Assembly (NCBI GenBank): GCA_024743175.1
Contig: JANSXA010000001.1
Location: forward strand, 457,656 to 521,655
Length of the DNA stretch: 64,000 nucleotides
DNA from: Pseudomonadaceae bacterium
GTDB lineage: Bacteria > Pseudomonadota > Gammaproteobacteria > Pseudomonadales > Azotimanducaceae
Direction of reading: 5' to 3'
Position 1 is the stretch's first letter; every line of letters starts with the position of its first letter. A program made the position numbers and the translations under genes. The notes beneath the pieces were generated by a model. The model had not been told where the DNA came from. It saw nothing but the letters and a program-made list of their open reading frames with translations, and ran no database searches. Positions 48,958 to 58,323 of this stretch are shown one piece after another.

Positions 48958-51369
48958 ATGAAAGCCTTTATTTACCGTTGCTGCCGGGCGATCCTCAAGT
49001 GGATCACGCGGCCGACGCTGACCGGGGCTGATAACATCCCCAGCGGATCTGCCGAGGTTGTCTATGTTCTGCATCATCGTGCCATAACCGATCTGGCGAT
49101 GCTGGACATTGCCTGTGTGCAGGCAGGCTTTGTTTCTCCTTTCACGCCAATGGAACTTGATGCCCAGGATGCTTTCAGCGAGCGGCATCGATTCTTTGCG
49201 CTGTATCGCTCCAAAGGCGGCCGCATGACCGCTCCGTCCAAACCAGACCGACTGCTGCGCCTGCTGGAATCGCCCCCTGCTTTGCGCGACAGAATTGTCT
49301 TTGTCCCGGTATCGGTTTTCTGGGGGCGTGCGATGTCGGGAGAAGGTACGTTCTTTAAGAACATCACCAGTGAAGACTGGGCGGTAACCGGACGCATTAA
49401 ACGTCTGCTGAACCTTGTGATTAACCGCCGCAATATCTTTGTGCATACCGGCCGCCCGATACCCGCCCTGTCAGTCAGCGATGAAGAGGAAGCAACGGAA
49501 ATTCTTGCGCGCAGGGTCAGCCGTTTGCTGCGTGTACGTCTGCGACAGCAGAAACAGACCGCCCTGGGGCCGGACTTTTCACATCGAAGAACGCTGCTGC
49601 ATCAGGTTGTCACTTCAACAAATGTGAAACAGGCAATCACCGCTGAAGTTGCCAACGGCGTTAAGCAGAGCAAGGCGGAACGCCGCGCTCGCAAATACGC
49701 GCGCACCATCGCTTCAGACATGTCTCATCCAACCATTCGCGTGTTAGCGCGATTGTTACGATGGTTCTGGAATCAGATTTACAACGGCATCGAGGTGGCT
49801 GGAATAGAGTCTTTAGAAGAAGTCAGTGCCAGTCATACACTTGTCTATGTGCCCTCACACCGCAGCCATCTGGATTATCTGCTGCTCAGTTACCTGCTCT
49901 ATTTTCGCGGCTTCATGATTCCGCATATCGCTGCGGGTGATAACCTGAACGTACCGCTGCTCGGTCCGATCCTGCGCCGCGGTGGCGCGTTTTTCATGCG
50001 CAGGAGCTTTCGTGATAATCCCCTCTACGCCGCTGTGTTTAACGAGTATCTGTTTGAGGTTTATCGCCACGGACACTGTGTCGAGTTTTTTCCCGAAGGC
50101 GGGCGCACGCGCACAGGCCGCCTGTTACCCGCACGCATGGGGTTATTGAAGATGACAATAGATCATCAGTTACGCGGCCTGCCTAAACCCCTGGCGCTGG
50201 TACCCGTCTACTTCGGTTACGAAAAAGTGGTTGAAGGTTCCAGCTATCTTTCTGAGCTGCGCGGCGCTGACAAAACCTCGGAATCAATAACCGATGTATT
50301 TCGCAACCTCAAGTTGATCAAACAGAATTTTGGCAGCGTGCAGGTCAATATAGGTGAAGCCATTAAGCTGGACGAATGGCTGGCCCGGCACACTGACAGC
50401 GAGACGCGAACCTCACCGGATCTTGCTCAGCTCGGCCGGGAAGTGATGATCGGCATCAATCAACAGGCTGAGCTGAATCCGGTCAACCTGATTGCCCTGG
50501 TTACTCTGGCCACACCAAAGATAGCCATAGAAGAACACCGCCTGCTGGCGCAGATCCGCTGTTACCAGAAACTGCTCAGTACGCTGAATCCTGAGCGCAA
50601 GGTGGTAACCGATCTAAAGCCGGATGAAATTGTTGAATATGTAGAGGCGCTGGGTCTGTTAACCCGCGATGAGGAGCCTTTTGGTCCAGTTCTCACCCAC
50701 GCGCCATTCAGCGCCGTGATGATGACCTGGTATCGCAACAATGTTGTGCACACACTGGCCTTACCCTCGCTGATTGCCTGCCTGCTGGTGAAAAGACGAC
50801 GCGGCATCAGCGCCAAACAGATTCAGTCCATGGTAGAACTGATCTTTCCGTACCTGGCTAACGAACTCTCAGCCCGAACACAGGACCATACTGTGCAGGC
50901 GTGTCTGGATGCGCTGGCTGAACTGGGCCTGCTGGAGCGCACATCAACACTTCCAGAGGCCAAAACAACAGCCCATTCAGTCAGCTTATACAACGCCCCG
51001 CCGCCGGCCAAGCCAGAGCACCTGCAGTTGACGCTACTGGCTAATTTAGTCAGTCAGACGCTGGAGCGCATGTTCATTGTGATACAACAACTGGCACAAG
51101 GGGATATGGATCGCGAGACCTTGCGAACCCGCAGTCAGGGTGTCGCTCAACGAATTTCCAGGTTGTACGGAATCAACGCACCGGAGTTTTCAGATCAGCG
51201 CCTTTTCGATCAGTTCATTGACGCGTTAATTCGTCATGGCATGGTGTTTGTCGCAGAGGATGGGGGTCTGACTTATGACCCAGCCGTTGAACGGGTGTTA
51301 CGGGCCGCTGAATTTGTTATTGATCCGCAGATCCGTCACGGTGTGCTGGCTGCTGGCACCTATACATAA
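48958..51369 (+). CDS. plsB: Glycerol-3-phosphate 1-O-acyltransferase PlsB
   Basis: Inner-membrane enzyme starting phospholipid synthesis by acylating sn-glycerol 3-phosphate from acyl-ACP or acyl-CoA. The acyltransferase blocks are ordered: HRSHLDY (His301 and Asp306), GAFFMRRSFRDNPLY, FFPEGGRTRTGRLLPARMG and a later LVPVYFGYEKV. The length of 803 residues is the full two-domain PlsB, with the helical N-terminal domain present. It is convergent with rsmJ; their coding ends overlap by 10 bases. Confidence 0.96.
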   Translation: MKAFIYRCCRAILKWITRPTLTGADNIPSGSAEVVYVLHHRAITDLAMLDIACVQAGFVSPFTPMELDAQDAFSERHRFFALYRSKGGRMTAPSKPDRLLRLLESPPALRDRIVFVPVSVFWGRAMSGEGTFFKNITSEDWAVTGRIKRLLNLVINRRNIFVHTGRPIPALSVSDEEEATEILARRVSRLLRVRLRQQKQTALGPDFSHRRTLLHQVVTSTNVKQAITAEVANGVKQSKAERRARKYARTIASDMSHPTIRVLARLLRWFWNQIYNGIEVAGIESLEEVSASHTLVYVPSHRSHLDYLLLSYLLYFRGFMIPHIAAGDNLNVPLLGPILRRGGAFFMRRSFRDNPLYAAVFNEYLFEVYRHGHCVEFFPEGGRTRTGRLLPARMGLLKMTIDHQLRGLPKPLALVPVYFGYEKVVEGSSYLSELRGADKTSESITDVFRNLKLIKQNFGSVQVNIGEAIKLDEWLARHTDSETRTSPDLAQLGREVMIGINQQAELNPVNLIALVTLATPKIAIEEHRLLAQIRCYQKLLSTLNPERKVVTDLKPDEIVEYVEALGLLTRDEEPFGPVLTHAPFSAVMMTWYRNNVVHTLALPSLIACLLVKRRRGISAKQIQSMVELIFPYLANELSARTQDHTVQACLDALAELGLLERTSTLPEAKTTAHSVSLYNAPPPAKPEHLQLTLLANLVSQTLERMFIVIQQLAQGDMDRETLRTRSQGVAQRISRLYGINAPEFSDQRLFDQFIDALIRHGMVFVAEDGGLTYDPAVERVLRAAEFVIDPQIRHGVLAAGTYT

Positions 51370-52067
51370 ACATCAAAGCGCACAGCCTGCCCCTTCACCT
51401 GAAATGCGGGTGATCCAATCACCGGATCCCTGGCGCGACGCTTCAAGACCACTCGGCCTTTAGCCGCACGCTGCGCGATGCGCAATACCGTCTCAAGGTC
51501 CACCTCAGCGTCATGCTCGCGGGTCAGTACCTGCAGGTGCTGCAGGCCACGATTCGGCAGCGCGCGCTTGTTACGCCGGGGGAACATCGGGTCGAGATAA
51601 ACGACGTCCCATCGCTGTTCAGAGGTCTGCAGAAGCTGTATGCCGTCGCCGTGCACAGTCTCCAGAGCCAGCCCCTGGCGAGCCACCACATCCTGCAGCA
51701 GCAGCCAGACAACCTGCTCCCGTTCCACCGCGGTGACCGAAAAGCCGGCCTGAGCAAGGCAGATCGCATCAAGACCATAGCCTGCAAAGGGATCAACAAG
51801 GCTTTGCCCCGCCCCTTTGAGACCACACGCTTTGACCAGCAGACCTAGGCCTTTCTGACGCTCAGCGACGGCTTCATCCGAAATAAAAAAGCTGCCTTTG
51901 AAACCTGGCATCAAAAGACCCAGCCCCTGATGGCGACCTGTATCATCCAGCCAGAGTGCGGGCTTTTCAACTTCCGGGACAGCTTGCGCTGGAGACAACG
52001 TACACCAGGGTTTGTAGTACTGCGCGCTGCTGATCAGATGATCCCGGTAGTAAAGGACCAACGGCAC
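51360..52067 (-). CDS. rsmJ: 16S rRNA (guanine1516-N2)-methyltransferase RsmJ
   Basis: SAM-dependent methyltransferase of the small ribosomal subunit. The SAM-binding segment is VDPFAGYGLDAICLAQAGF and the catalytic region DVVYLDPMFPRRNKRALPNRG is characteristic of RsmJ. The length is 235 residues. It starts with GTG and shares one base with the stop codon of the small upstream gene (TAGTG), so the two are probably coupled. Confidence 0.9.
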   Translation of the reverse strand: MPLVLYYRDHLISSAQYYKPWCTLSPAQAVPEVEKPALWLDDTGRHQGLGLLMPGFKGSFFISDEAVAERQKGLGLLVKACGLKGAGQSLVDPFAGYGLDAICLAQAGFSVTAVEREQVVWLLLQDVVARQGLALETVHGDGIQLLQTSEQRWDVVYLDPMFPRRNKRALPNRGLQHLQVLTREHDAEVDLETVLRIAQRAAKGRVVLKRRARDPVIGSPAFQVKGQAVRFDVYV

Positions 52068-52309
52068 TAGACGTATTCGTCAATCTGACTGGGTTGGGGT
52101 GGCGGCGGCAAAGTGGCGTTGCGGCCATAGGCAAATAATGCGGCTTCTTCCGGAAACCGACTGATACGCACAGGACGGGCTGTGAACGGCGTATCCGGCG
52201 TGCTTTTCACCTGAGCCAGACCGGAGCCGTTGCGCGACGCAGCGGCGGGTACAGGCGCAGCTACAGATGCTGCTGGCAGGTTATGGGCATTAATTTTCAT
52301 AGTCTTCAT
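52067..52309 (-). CDS. Small protein of unknown function upstream of rsmJ
   Basis: I do not recognise this protein. It is about 80 residues, Ala/Pro-rich, with a middle segment PVRISRFPEEAALFAYGRN and a polyproline tail LPPPPQPSQIDEYV. There is no signal peptide or membrane helix. The start is uncertain: ATG 52309 or 52300, or TTG 52324. It fills the gap between tsaB and rsmJ on the same strand, its stop overlaps the rsmJ GTG by one base, and it begins about 30-45 bases after the tsaB stop. That tight packing suggests a real gene. Confidence 0.6.
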   Translation of the reverse strand: MKTMKINAHNLPAASVAAPVPAAASRNGSGLAQVKSTPDTPFTARPVRISRFPEEAALFAYGRNATLPPPPQPSQIDEYV

Positions 52310-52353
52310 CGGCAGTATAGCCAATCCCGGTAAATCTGCGCAGGGCTACCTGC

Positions 52354-53085
52354 TTAGAGCTTGCCTGCTGTCTTAACGGGTTCGTGAGATTTCCGCCAGG
52401 GTGAGTCGCCGGTAAAATATTGTGGCAATCCGTATTGCGCCGCAACGCTGTTACCTGCCAGATGCTGCGCCTGAGCCTCGGCAACCATCACTGTAGCCTG
52501 GGGATAAATCACATCCAGCGCGCGCGTCTGCAGAGACTCAGGCAACCAGGTGGGTAACTTGCCCGCAAACGCGGTTTTTCGTTGTATTTCGCCGTCCGAC
52601 GCTTCTGACAGGAGCCAGGCTGTCGGCTGGTCAACCAGTTCATCCACCTGGCTTTGCTGATACACAGGTACACGGCTGGCTTCATCAGTCATGCGGCGAT
52701 AGGCGGATGTGTAAAAAGCCTGACCTCGACTGGGGATAAAGCAGATCACCTGTTGCAGCTCCGAGTCTTGCATGAACGCGGTAGCGGCCAGGATCCAGGC
52801 ACTCGAGAGCGGCACTACCTTCGCCGCACTGGCGGTTGCGATGGCTTGCGCAGCAGCTGCGGCAATGCGCACGCCGGTAAAGCTACCCGGTCCGCAACCA
52901 AAACTGACAAGTTCAATCTGCACCGGCTTTATCCCTGCCTGCGTGAGCAACTCGTCCAGTAATGGCAACAGATACTGATTGTGCGTGCGTTCCAGTAATT
53001 CGTCGCGACGATAAATGTGCCCGTCAACGGCTAGAGCCAGGCTACAATGTGGGCCACTGGTTTCGATACAAAGCGTGTTTATCAT
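52354..53085 (-). CDS. tsaB: tRNA t6A biosynthesis protein TsaB
   Basis: Non-catalytic partner of TsaD in threonylcarbamoyl-adenosine formation on ANN-decoding tRNAs. The N-terminal MINTLCIETSGPHCSLAL and VSFGCGPGSFTGVRIAAAAA are the ASKHA-fold signatures. The ATG at 53085 is preferred to an upstream GTG at 53091, giving 243 residues. Its start codon touches the inferred TTG start of divergent moeA, leaving no intergenic space. Confidence 0.93.
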   Translation of the reverse strand: MINTLCIETSGPHCSLALAVDGHIYRRDELLERTHNQYLLPLLDELLTQAGIKPVQIELVSFGCGPGSFTGVRIAAAAAQAIATASAAKVVPLSSAWILAATAFMQDSELQQVICFIPSRGQAFYTSAYRRMTDEASRVPVYQQSQVDELVDQPTAWLLSEASDGEIQRKTAFAGKLPTWLPESLQTRALDVIYPQATVMVAEAQAQHLAGNSVAAQYGLPQYFTGDSPWRKSHEPVKTAGKL

Positions 53086-54323
53086 TGTCACAGAATAGCC
53101 AACCCTTAGACCTGACGGAAGCTTTGGCGCAGTTGTTCAGCACCATTAAGCCGGTGCAGGGCACGCAAACTGTTGCCTTGTCTGACGCCGTGGGTCGCAT
53201 CGTTGCCTCAAATGTTGTTGCCCCGGTCAATCTGCCGCCATTTCGCGCATCAGCGATGGACGGTTATGCGCTGCGCAAAGCCGATCTGGAACAGCATCCA
53301 CAAGCCACATTTCGGGTGGTGGGAGAATCCCTCGCCGGTCATCCATTTACAGGACACATCAAAAACAGGGAATGTGTCCGCGTTTTCACTGGCGCCCTGG
53401 TGCCAGATGATTGTGATCAGGTGTATCTGCAAGAGCAGACAGATCTACTGGAAGATGCTGTGCGCTTTACCGGAGCAATGCCTGAGCAGAGCTATATACG
53501 CGGCATTGGGCACGATATTGTCGCCGGCACCCTCCTGTCTGAGCCGGGCCATCAACTTAATGCGTTTGATACCGGTCATCTGGCAGCCGCAGGTATCACC
53601 GATGTTGTGGTTCAGCGCAAGGTCCGTGTCGGTGTGTTCTCAACCGGTGATGAACTGGTGGAACCAGGCACCCCACCTGAGCTGCTCAAAGCAGGTCAGA
53701 TCTACGATTCCAATCGTTTTACGGTCGTGAGCCTGTTGGCCAGAGCACCTTGCGAGGTGACTAACTATGGCGCTCTGGCAGACAATCCGGAAGCTGTACA
53801 GACGGCTTTAAAACAGGCCAGTCAGGCGTGTGATGTACTGATCACCAGCGGCGGTGTCTCCGTTGGCGACGCCGACTTTGTAACCGATGCCATTGCATCA
53901 TTGGGGTCGCTGGGGTTCTGGCGATTGAACCTTAAACCTGGCAAACCACTGGCTTTCGGACAGATCGACAAATGTTACCTGTTCGGCTTGCCCGGTAACC
54001 CGGTTTCAACCATCGTCACGCTGTTGATGGTCGCTCTGCCTGCTATCAGCTTCATGGCAGGACATCCACCTGAGCAACCGCTCTGCGTTAACGCCACGCT
54101 GACCAGCCCTATCAGCCATGCACCAGGGCGAATGGAGTTTCAACGGGGTATTTATACAACCCATGCAACAGGCCTGGAAGTGGCTGTGACAGGCGATCAG
54201 AGTTCGAATCGCCTGAGCACCTTCAGCGGCGCAAATTGTTTTATCGAGGTACCTAAAACCAGTGGTAACCTTGAAATTGGCAGCACGGTCAGAGTACTGC
54301 CTTTCAACGGTTTGCTGGGATAA
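53085..54323 (+). CDS. moeA: Molybdopterin molybdenumtransferase MoeA
   Basis: Inserts molybdate into adenylated molybdopterin. Conserved motifs are LPPFRASAMDGYALR, VFSTGDELVEPG, IYDSNRF, ITSGGVSVGDADFV and LFGLPGNPVS; domain IV follows. The length is 412 residues if translation starts at TTG 53085 (LSQNSQPLDLTEAL). The frame is open further back, but that portion is antisense to tsaB and is not MoeA-like. No good Shine-Dalgarno is seen. The molybdenum cofactor implies molybdoenzymes elsewhere in the genome. Confidence 0.9.
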   Translation: MSQNSQPLDLTEALAQLFSTIKPVQGTQTVALSDAVGRIVASNVVAPVNLPPFRASAMDGYALRKADLEQHPQATFRVVGESLAGHPFTGHIKNRECVRVFTGALVPDDCDQVYLQEQTDLLEDAVRFTGAMPEQSYIRGIGHDIVAGTLLSEPGHQLNAFDTGHLAAAGITDVVVQRKVRVGVFSTGDELVEPGTPPELLKAGQIYDSNRFTVVSLLARAPCEVTNYGALADNPEAVQTALKQASQACDVLITSGGVSVGDADFVTDAIASLGSLGFWRLNLKPGKPLAFGQIDKCYLFGLPGNPVSTIVTLLMVALPAISFMAGHPPEQPLCVNATLTSPISHAPGRMEFQRGIYTTHATGLEVAVTGDQSSNRLSTFSGANCFIEVPKTSGNLEIGSTVRVLPFNGLLG

Positions 54324-54332
54324 GGGTCAGAA

Positions 54333-54986
54333 TCAGCTCTGCGAACTCTCCAGCGCCTCTGCAATAGCAGCCTGGATAGCCGCAACTTCACCTTGTCCGT
54401 CAACAGCAATATACCGCAGGCCCTGTCTTTCCATCGCATGGTAATACTCAACCAAAGGCTCGGTCTGTTCTTTGTAAACGGCTAAACGCTCCCTCACGGT
54501 TTCTTCGGTATCATCTTCGCGCTGTACCAGCGCCTCACCTGTCTCATCATCCTGCCCGTCAACTTTCGGCGGGGAATATATCAGATGGTAGATCCGACCG
54601 GAGCCAGGGTGCACCCGGCGACCGGTAATACGCTGCACGAGTTCGTCTTCAGGTACCTGAATTTCAACCACCGCATCTATTTCTACACCTGCAGAAGTCA
54701 TGGCCTTGGCCTGGGGTATGGTGCGCGGAAAACCGTCGAACAGGAAGCCATTGGCACAGTCATCATGTTGGATGCGATCCTTCACCAGGTCGATGATGAT
54801 GTCATCTGACACCAGGGCGCCTGAGTCCATAACGGCTTTGACGCGCTCGCCAAGGGCGCTACCTGATGCAACTGCCGAACGCAGCATGTCGCCCGTGGAT
54901 ATTTGCGGAATACCCAGGCGTTCTTTTATGAATTGTGCCTGGGTGCCCTTTCCTGCTCCCGGTGGACCCAAGAGAATTATTCTCAT
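54333..54986 (-). CDS. adk: Adenylate kinase
   Basis: Interconverts ATP, AMP and ADP. The P-loop is [13 protein letters not shown], the AMP-binding segment [14 protein letters not shown] and the long LID domain ([18 protein letters not shown]), which has no zinc-type Cys set. The length of 217 residues is the long bacterial form. It lies downstream of relA by 24 bases and is convergent with moeA (9-base gap). Confidence 0.97.
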   Translation of the reverse strand: MRIILLGPPGAGKGTQAQFIKERLGIPQISTGDMLRSAVASGSALGERVKAVMDSGALVSDDIIIDLVKDRIQHDDCANGFLFDGFPRTIPQAKAMTSAGVEIDAVVEIQVPEDELVQRITGRRVHPGSGRIYHLIYSPPKVDGQDDETGEALVQREDDTEETVRERLAVYKEQTEPLVEYYHAMERQGLRYIAVDGQGEVAAIQAAIAEALESSQS

Positions 54987-55010
54987 GCTCTACTCCAATA
55001 GACCGCAGCG

Positions 55011-56987
55011 CTAGATGGCTTCTTTGCGGATTTCCGTGACGCCTTCTATGAGGCTTAAATTACTCACAAACTCAACGCTCTGCTGCCAGGATGACAAACT
55101 CACGTCAACGCTAATGATAGCCTGGGACGAGGCATTACTCACCCGTCCAGTTGTACCTGTTAACGCAATACCCATATCGCCGATAACCTGCGTAATATCG
55201 TGCAACAGGCCATCTCGATTGTCCCCGCTCAAGCGAAATCTTGCTTTATGCGGATAAGCTTCCGTGGGGATACCCGGCAGCTCACGCTGATTGTGGATCG
55301 ATGCTTCGTCGGCAAGTGCAACAATCACTTTAATTGCTGACACCTCACCGGATCCCACCGCCTGCCAGAGATCGGTAATTTGTGTGTAGCCATTGCGCTG
55401 CGCCAGAGCCTGGAGCTGGGGTTCAGATAAATCAGCCAGGCCGAGTGCTGCCAGCTTGGTGCTCACAGATTGAGCGCCTACGTGCTGTTGATCTGCCGCG
55501 GGAAGATGGCGGAAATAGGCGACCAGTTTCGCTCTGGCACGGTCTGAATTTACGAAACTCAGGCTCTCCTCGAGCCAGTCCCGCTGAGGTTGTGCATGTT
55601 CAGCCGTCACAATTTCGACCTGCTGCCCGGTTTCCAACTGACGACTTAAGGGGGCAAGCACACCATTCACCCGCCCGCCCCTGCAGGTATGGCCAACATC
55701 AGTGTGCACCCGGTAGGCAAAATCCAGAATCGTGGCGTGCGGCGGCAGCTCTAACACATGGCCTTTGGGTGTAGAGACAAAAATCCGGTTCTGGCTGATG
55801 CGATGCTGCAGCAGATTGCTGATGGACTCAGTGCCGGCGAGATCTTCGTGCCACTCCATTACCTGACGCAGCCAGTCCATTTTGGCTGCGTAACTTCCAT
55901 CTTCAGGACGACCGTCTTTGTACGACCAGTGTGCGCACACACCAAGCTCAGCATCTTCGTGCATCGCTGTGGTGCGTATCTGAATTTCCAGCACGCGGCC
56001 GTCTGACGCGGTGACGGCAGTGTGAATACTCTGGTAACCATTTTCTTTCGGGTTAGCAATGTAATCGTCAAACTCGCTGGGCAGATGACGCCAGGTTGTA
56101 TGAATTACACCCAGCGCGGCATAACACTCGGCTAGTGTATTGACAACAATGCGCACAGCACGGACATCGTAAACCTGATCAAAACTGACGTTTTTACTCT
56201 GCATTTTGCGCCAGATACTGTAGATGTGTTTGGCACGCCCATAGACCACCGCGTCAATACCGTGGCCACGCAACAGCCCGCGAACCTGGTCGATCATATG
56301 TTCAACCTGCACTTCCCGTTCAGCGCGTTTGCCTTTCAACTGCCGGGCAATATCCAGATAAACATCTTCCTGGGTGTAACGTAGAGACAGATCTTCCAAC
56401 TCCCACTTCAACTGCCAGATACCCAAACGACCTGCCAGAGGGGCAAAGACCCGGCTTGCTTCCTGGGCTACCCGCAGCCGCCGTTCCGGGTCGTAGGTTT
56501 TTGCTCGACGCAGCGCTGCGACCCGTTCTGCCAGTTTCACTACGGCGACCCGCGCATCATCAATAAGCGAGGCCAGCATCCGCTTGATGTTCTCAACCTG
56601 GTCCTGCTGTTCCTTTTCCTGCAGCGGAGAATTAGACATTTCCAACAGGCTGGTTGTGGCCATCTGAGCAACTGACGAAGCAATGCGGCAGGCCTCTTCC
56701 CCACACAACGTTTGGGCTTGAGCCTGCGTTATGCGCCCTTCACGTATCGATCGATAAATAAGGCCCGCCAGTACTGAGGGCTGATCCATATTCAGTTGTG
56801 CCACAAGTTCCGCCAGCTCAAGAGCCATTACCAACTGATCAGGTTGATTGTGAGCCAACCAGGAAACCGGCTCTTCAATCACTTTTGAATCCAGCTGTTC
56901 GTGGGCCTCACACAGGTGATCCACCCAGAGCGGCACGTTAACCTCTCCCTGAGGTGTACGCGGCAGTGACTTACGGACTTTAACCAT
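55011..56987 (-). CDS. relA: GTP pyrophosphokinase RelA lacking the zinc-finger domain
   Basis: Makes (p)ppGpp when uncharged tRNA enters the ribosomal A site. In order: a hydrolase-like domain without the HD pair (VLAGLIYRSIREGR), an intact synthetase (RAVRIVVNT; SEFDDYIANPKENGYQSIHT), TGS (IFVSTPKGHVLELP), a helical domain and a C-terminal ACT domain (YPHKARFRLSGDNRDGLLHD). The Cys-Cys-x-Pro-type zinc-finger/RIS domain that normally precedes ACT is missing; the helical domain runs almost straight into ACT. The length is 658 residues against 744 in E. coli. The start at 56987 overlaps the rlmD end by 8 bases. Confidence 0.94.
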   Translation of the reverse strand: MVKVRKSLPRTPQGEVNVPLWVDHLCEAHEQLDSKVIEEPVSWLAHNQPDQLVMALELAELVAQLNMDQPSVLAGLIYRSIREGRITQAQAQTLCGEEACRIASSVAQMATTSLLEMSNSPLQEKEQQDQVENIKRMLASLIDDARVAVVKLAERVAALRRAKTYDPERRLRVAQEASRVFAPLAGRLGIWQLKWELEDLSLRYTQEDVYLDIARQLKGKRAEREVQVEHMIDQVRGLLRGHGIDAVVYGRAKHIYSIWRKMQSKNVSFDQVYDVRAVRIVVNTLAECYAALGVIHTTWRHLPSEFDDYIANPKENGYQSIHTAVTASDGRVLEIQIRTTAMHEDAELGVCAHWSYKDGRPEDGSYAAKMDWLRQVMEWHEDLAGTESISNLLQHRISQNRIFVSTPKGHVLELPPHATILDFAYRVHTDVGHTCRGGRVNGVLAPLSRQLETGQQVEIVTAEHAQPQRDWLEESLSFVNSDRARAKLVAYFRHLPAADQQHVGAQSVSTKLAALGLADLSEPQLQALAQRNGYTQITDLWQAVGSGEVSAIKVIVALADEASIHNQRELPGIPTEAYPHKARFRLSGDNRDGLLHDITQVIGDMGIALTGTTGRVSNASSQAIISVDVSLSSWQQSVEFVSNLSLIEGVTEIRKEAI

Positions 56988-58323
56988 CTGCGTGCGCACC
57001 CGTTCGGTGAAAACAACCAATGGTTTCTACATGTGTTGTATTAGGGAACATGTCAAAAATACCGACTGTCTGCAGAACAAAGCCTGCTGTCTGCAGATGC
57101 ACCGCGTCAGCAGCAAACGTTTTTGGATTGCAGGATACATACACCACCCGATCGCCCTTAAAATCTGCCAACCACCGCGGTAAGTTGGGCCCAGCGCCAC
57201 TGCGCGGCGGATCCAGAACCAGCGCATCGACCTGCACAGGCAGCGCTGCAGCCTGGGAGTCTGTGTAAAGATCCAGCGCCGCAAAACTGACCCGCTCTGC
57301 GAGTCCATTGTGCTGCGCGTTCTCTTCAGCCATCGCTACTGCATCCGCAGATGCTTCATAACCCCAGACCTGAGCACCCTGACGTGCCAGCGGCAGGGTG
57401 AAATTACCCACGCCACAGAACAGGTCAGCCACTTTTTTATGTTTCAAATTACCCAGCAGAGCGAGCACGTAACGAATCAACACCTGGTTCATTTCCAGAT
57501 TCACCTGAGTGAACTGGTGCGGTAGAAACTGCATGTGCAAGCCCCAGTTGGGGAGCTGGTAACCCAGTCGTTCAGGTGGCTGCCCGTCAAGGGTTTGCAG
57601 GGTGTCATAACCACCACTCTGCAACAATATGATCACCGCATGCTGCTGTTCAAACTGCTGCCACAGCACCAGGTCCTGAGGCGACATTGGCTGCAGATGA
57701 CGAATCATGAGCACGGCTGTACTGTCTCCTTGCGCAAATTCAATCTGCGGTATTTTACTGGCGATGCTGAGTTGCCCGATCAGGCTGCGTAATGGGGTTA
57801 TTAATCCGGATAGTTGAGGTGTCAGCACGACACAGTTATCCAGACGCGCAACCCGATTGCTGAAAGATTCCCGGAAGCCGACAAAAACATGTTCACCGAC
57901 ACAGCGCACACCAAGACGCGCTTTGCGGCGATAGCCCAGTCGGTTGATTCGAACCGGTTTCTGCCAGCCCTGAGGTTCAATGTTGTGCTCCGCAAGTGCC
58001 TGCTGCAATTGCGACTGCTTCAGTTGCAGTGCGTCCTGCTCTTTCATGTGATGCAGACTGCAGCCACCACATCGTGGAAAGTGCTGACACGCTGATGGGC
58101 TGCGCATAGGGCTGGCGGGTTCACCCGCAGTGGCACACTCGGCGTACCAAACGCCTTTGCGGCGTTTAAGCACCCGCGCGTCTACCGTTTCGCCGGGCAG
58201 TGCGTTGCGCATCATAACGGTTCGTGGGGGAGCGCCATCATGATTAGGAATAACCGTCTCACCAAGGCCTTCGTTACTTAGGTGCTCTACCGCAAGTGTC
58301 AGTTCAACCGGCTTTTTAGACAT
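56980..58323 (-). CDS. rlmD: 23S rRNA (uracil1939-C5)-methyltransferase RlmD
   Basis: Iron-sulfur SAM methyltransferase. An N-terminal TRAM domain (about residues 1-70) is followed by the [4Fe-4S] cysteines in CQHFPRCGGCSLHH plus a later Cys in RLDNCVVL. The SAM motif is VADLFCGVGNFTLPLA and the nucleophile Cys is in VVYVSCNPKTFAAD. I chose the ATG at 58323 (MSKKPVEL) over 58350, giving 447 residues. relA follows, as in Pseudomonas. Confidence 0.95.
   Translation of the reverse strand: MSKKPVELTLAVEHLSNEGLGETVIPNHDGAPPRTVMMRNALPGETVDARVLKRRKGVWYAECATAGEPASPMRSPSACQHFPRCGGCSLHHMKEQDALQLKQSQLQQALAEHNIEPQGWQKPVRINRLGYRRKARLGVRCVGEHVFVGFRESFSNRVARLDNCVVLTPQLSGLITPLRSLIGQLSIASKIPQIEFAQGDSTAVLMIRHLQPMSPQDLVLWQQFEQQHAVIILLQSGGYDTLQTLDGQPPERLGYQLPNWGLHMQFLPHQFTQVNLEMNQVLIRYVLALLGNLKHKKVADLFCGVGNFTLPLARQGAQVWGYEASADAVAMAEENAQHNGLAERVSFAALDLYTDSQAAALPVQVDALVLDPPRSGAGPNLPRWLADFKGDRVVYVSCNPKTFAADAVHLQTAGFVLQTVGIFDMFPNTTHVETIGCFHRTGAHADG

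Noticed and set aside
52962..53084. N-terminal extension of MoeA in the open frame
   Set aside because: This part is antisense to tsaB, is not MoeA-like, and conserved MoeA sequence begins only after 53085.
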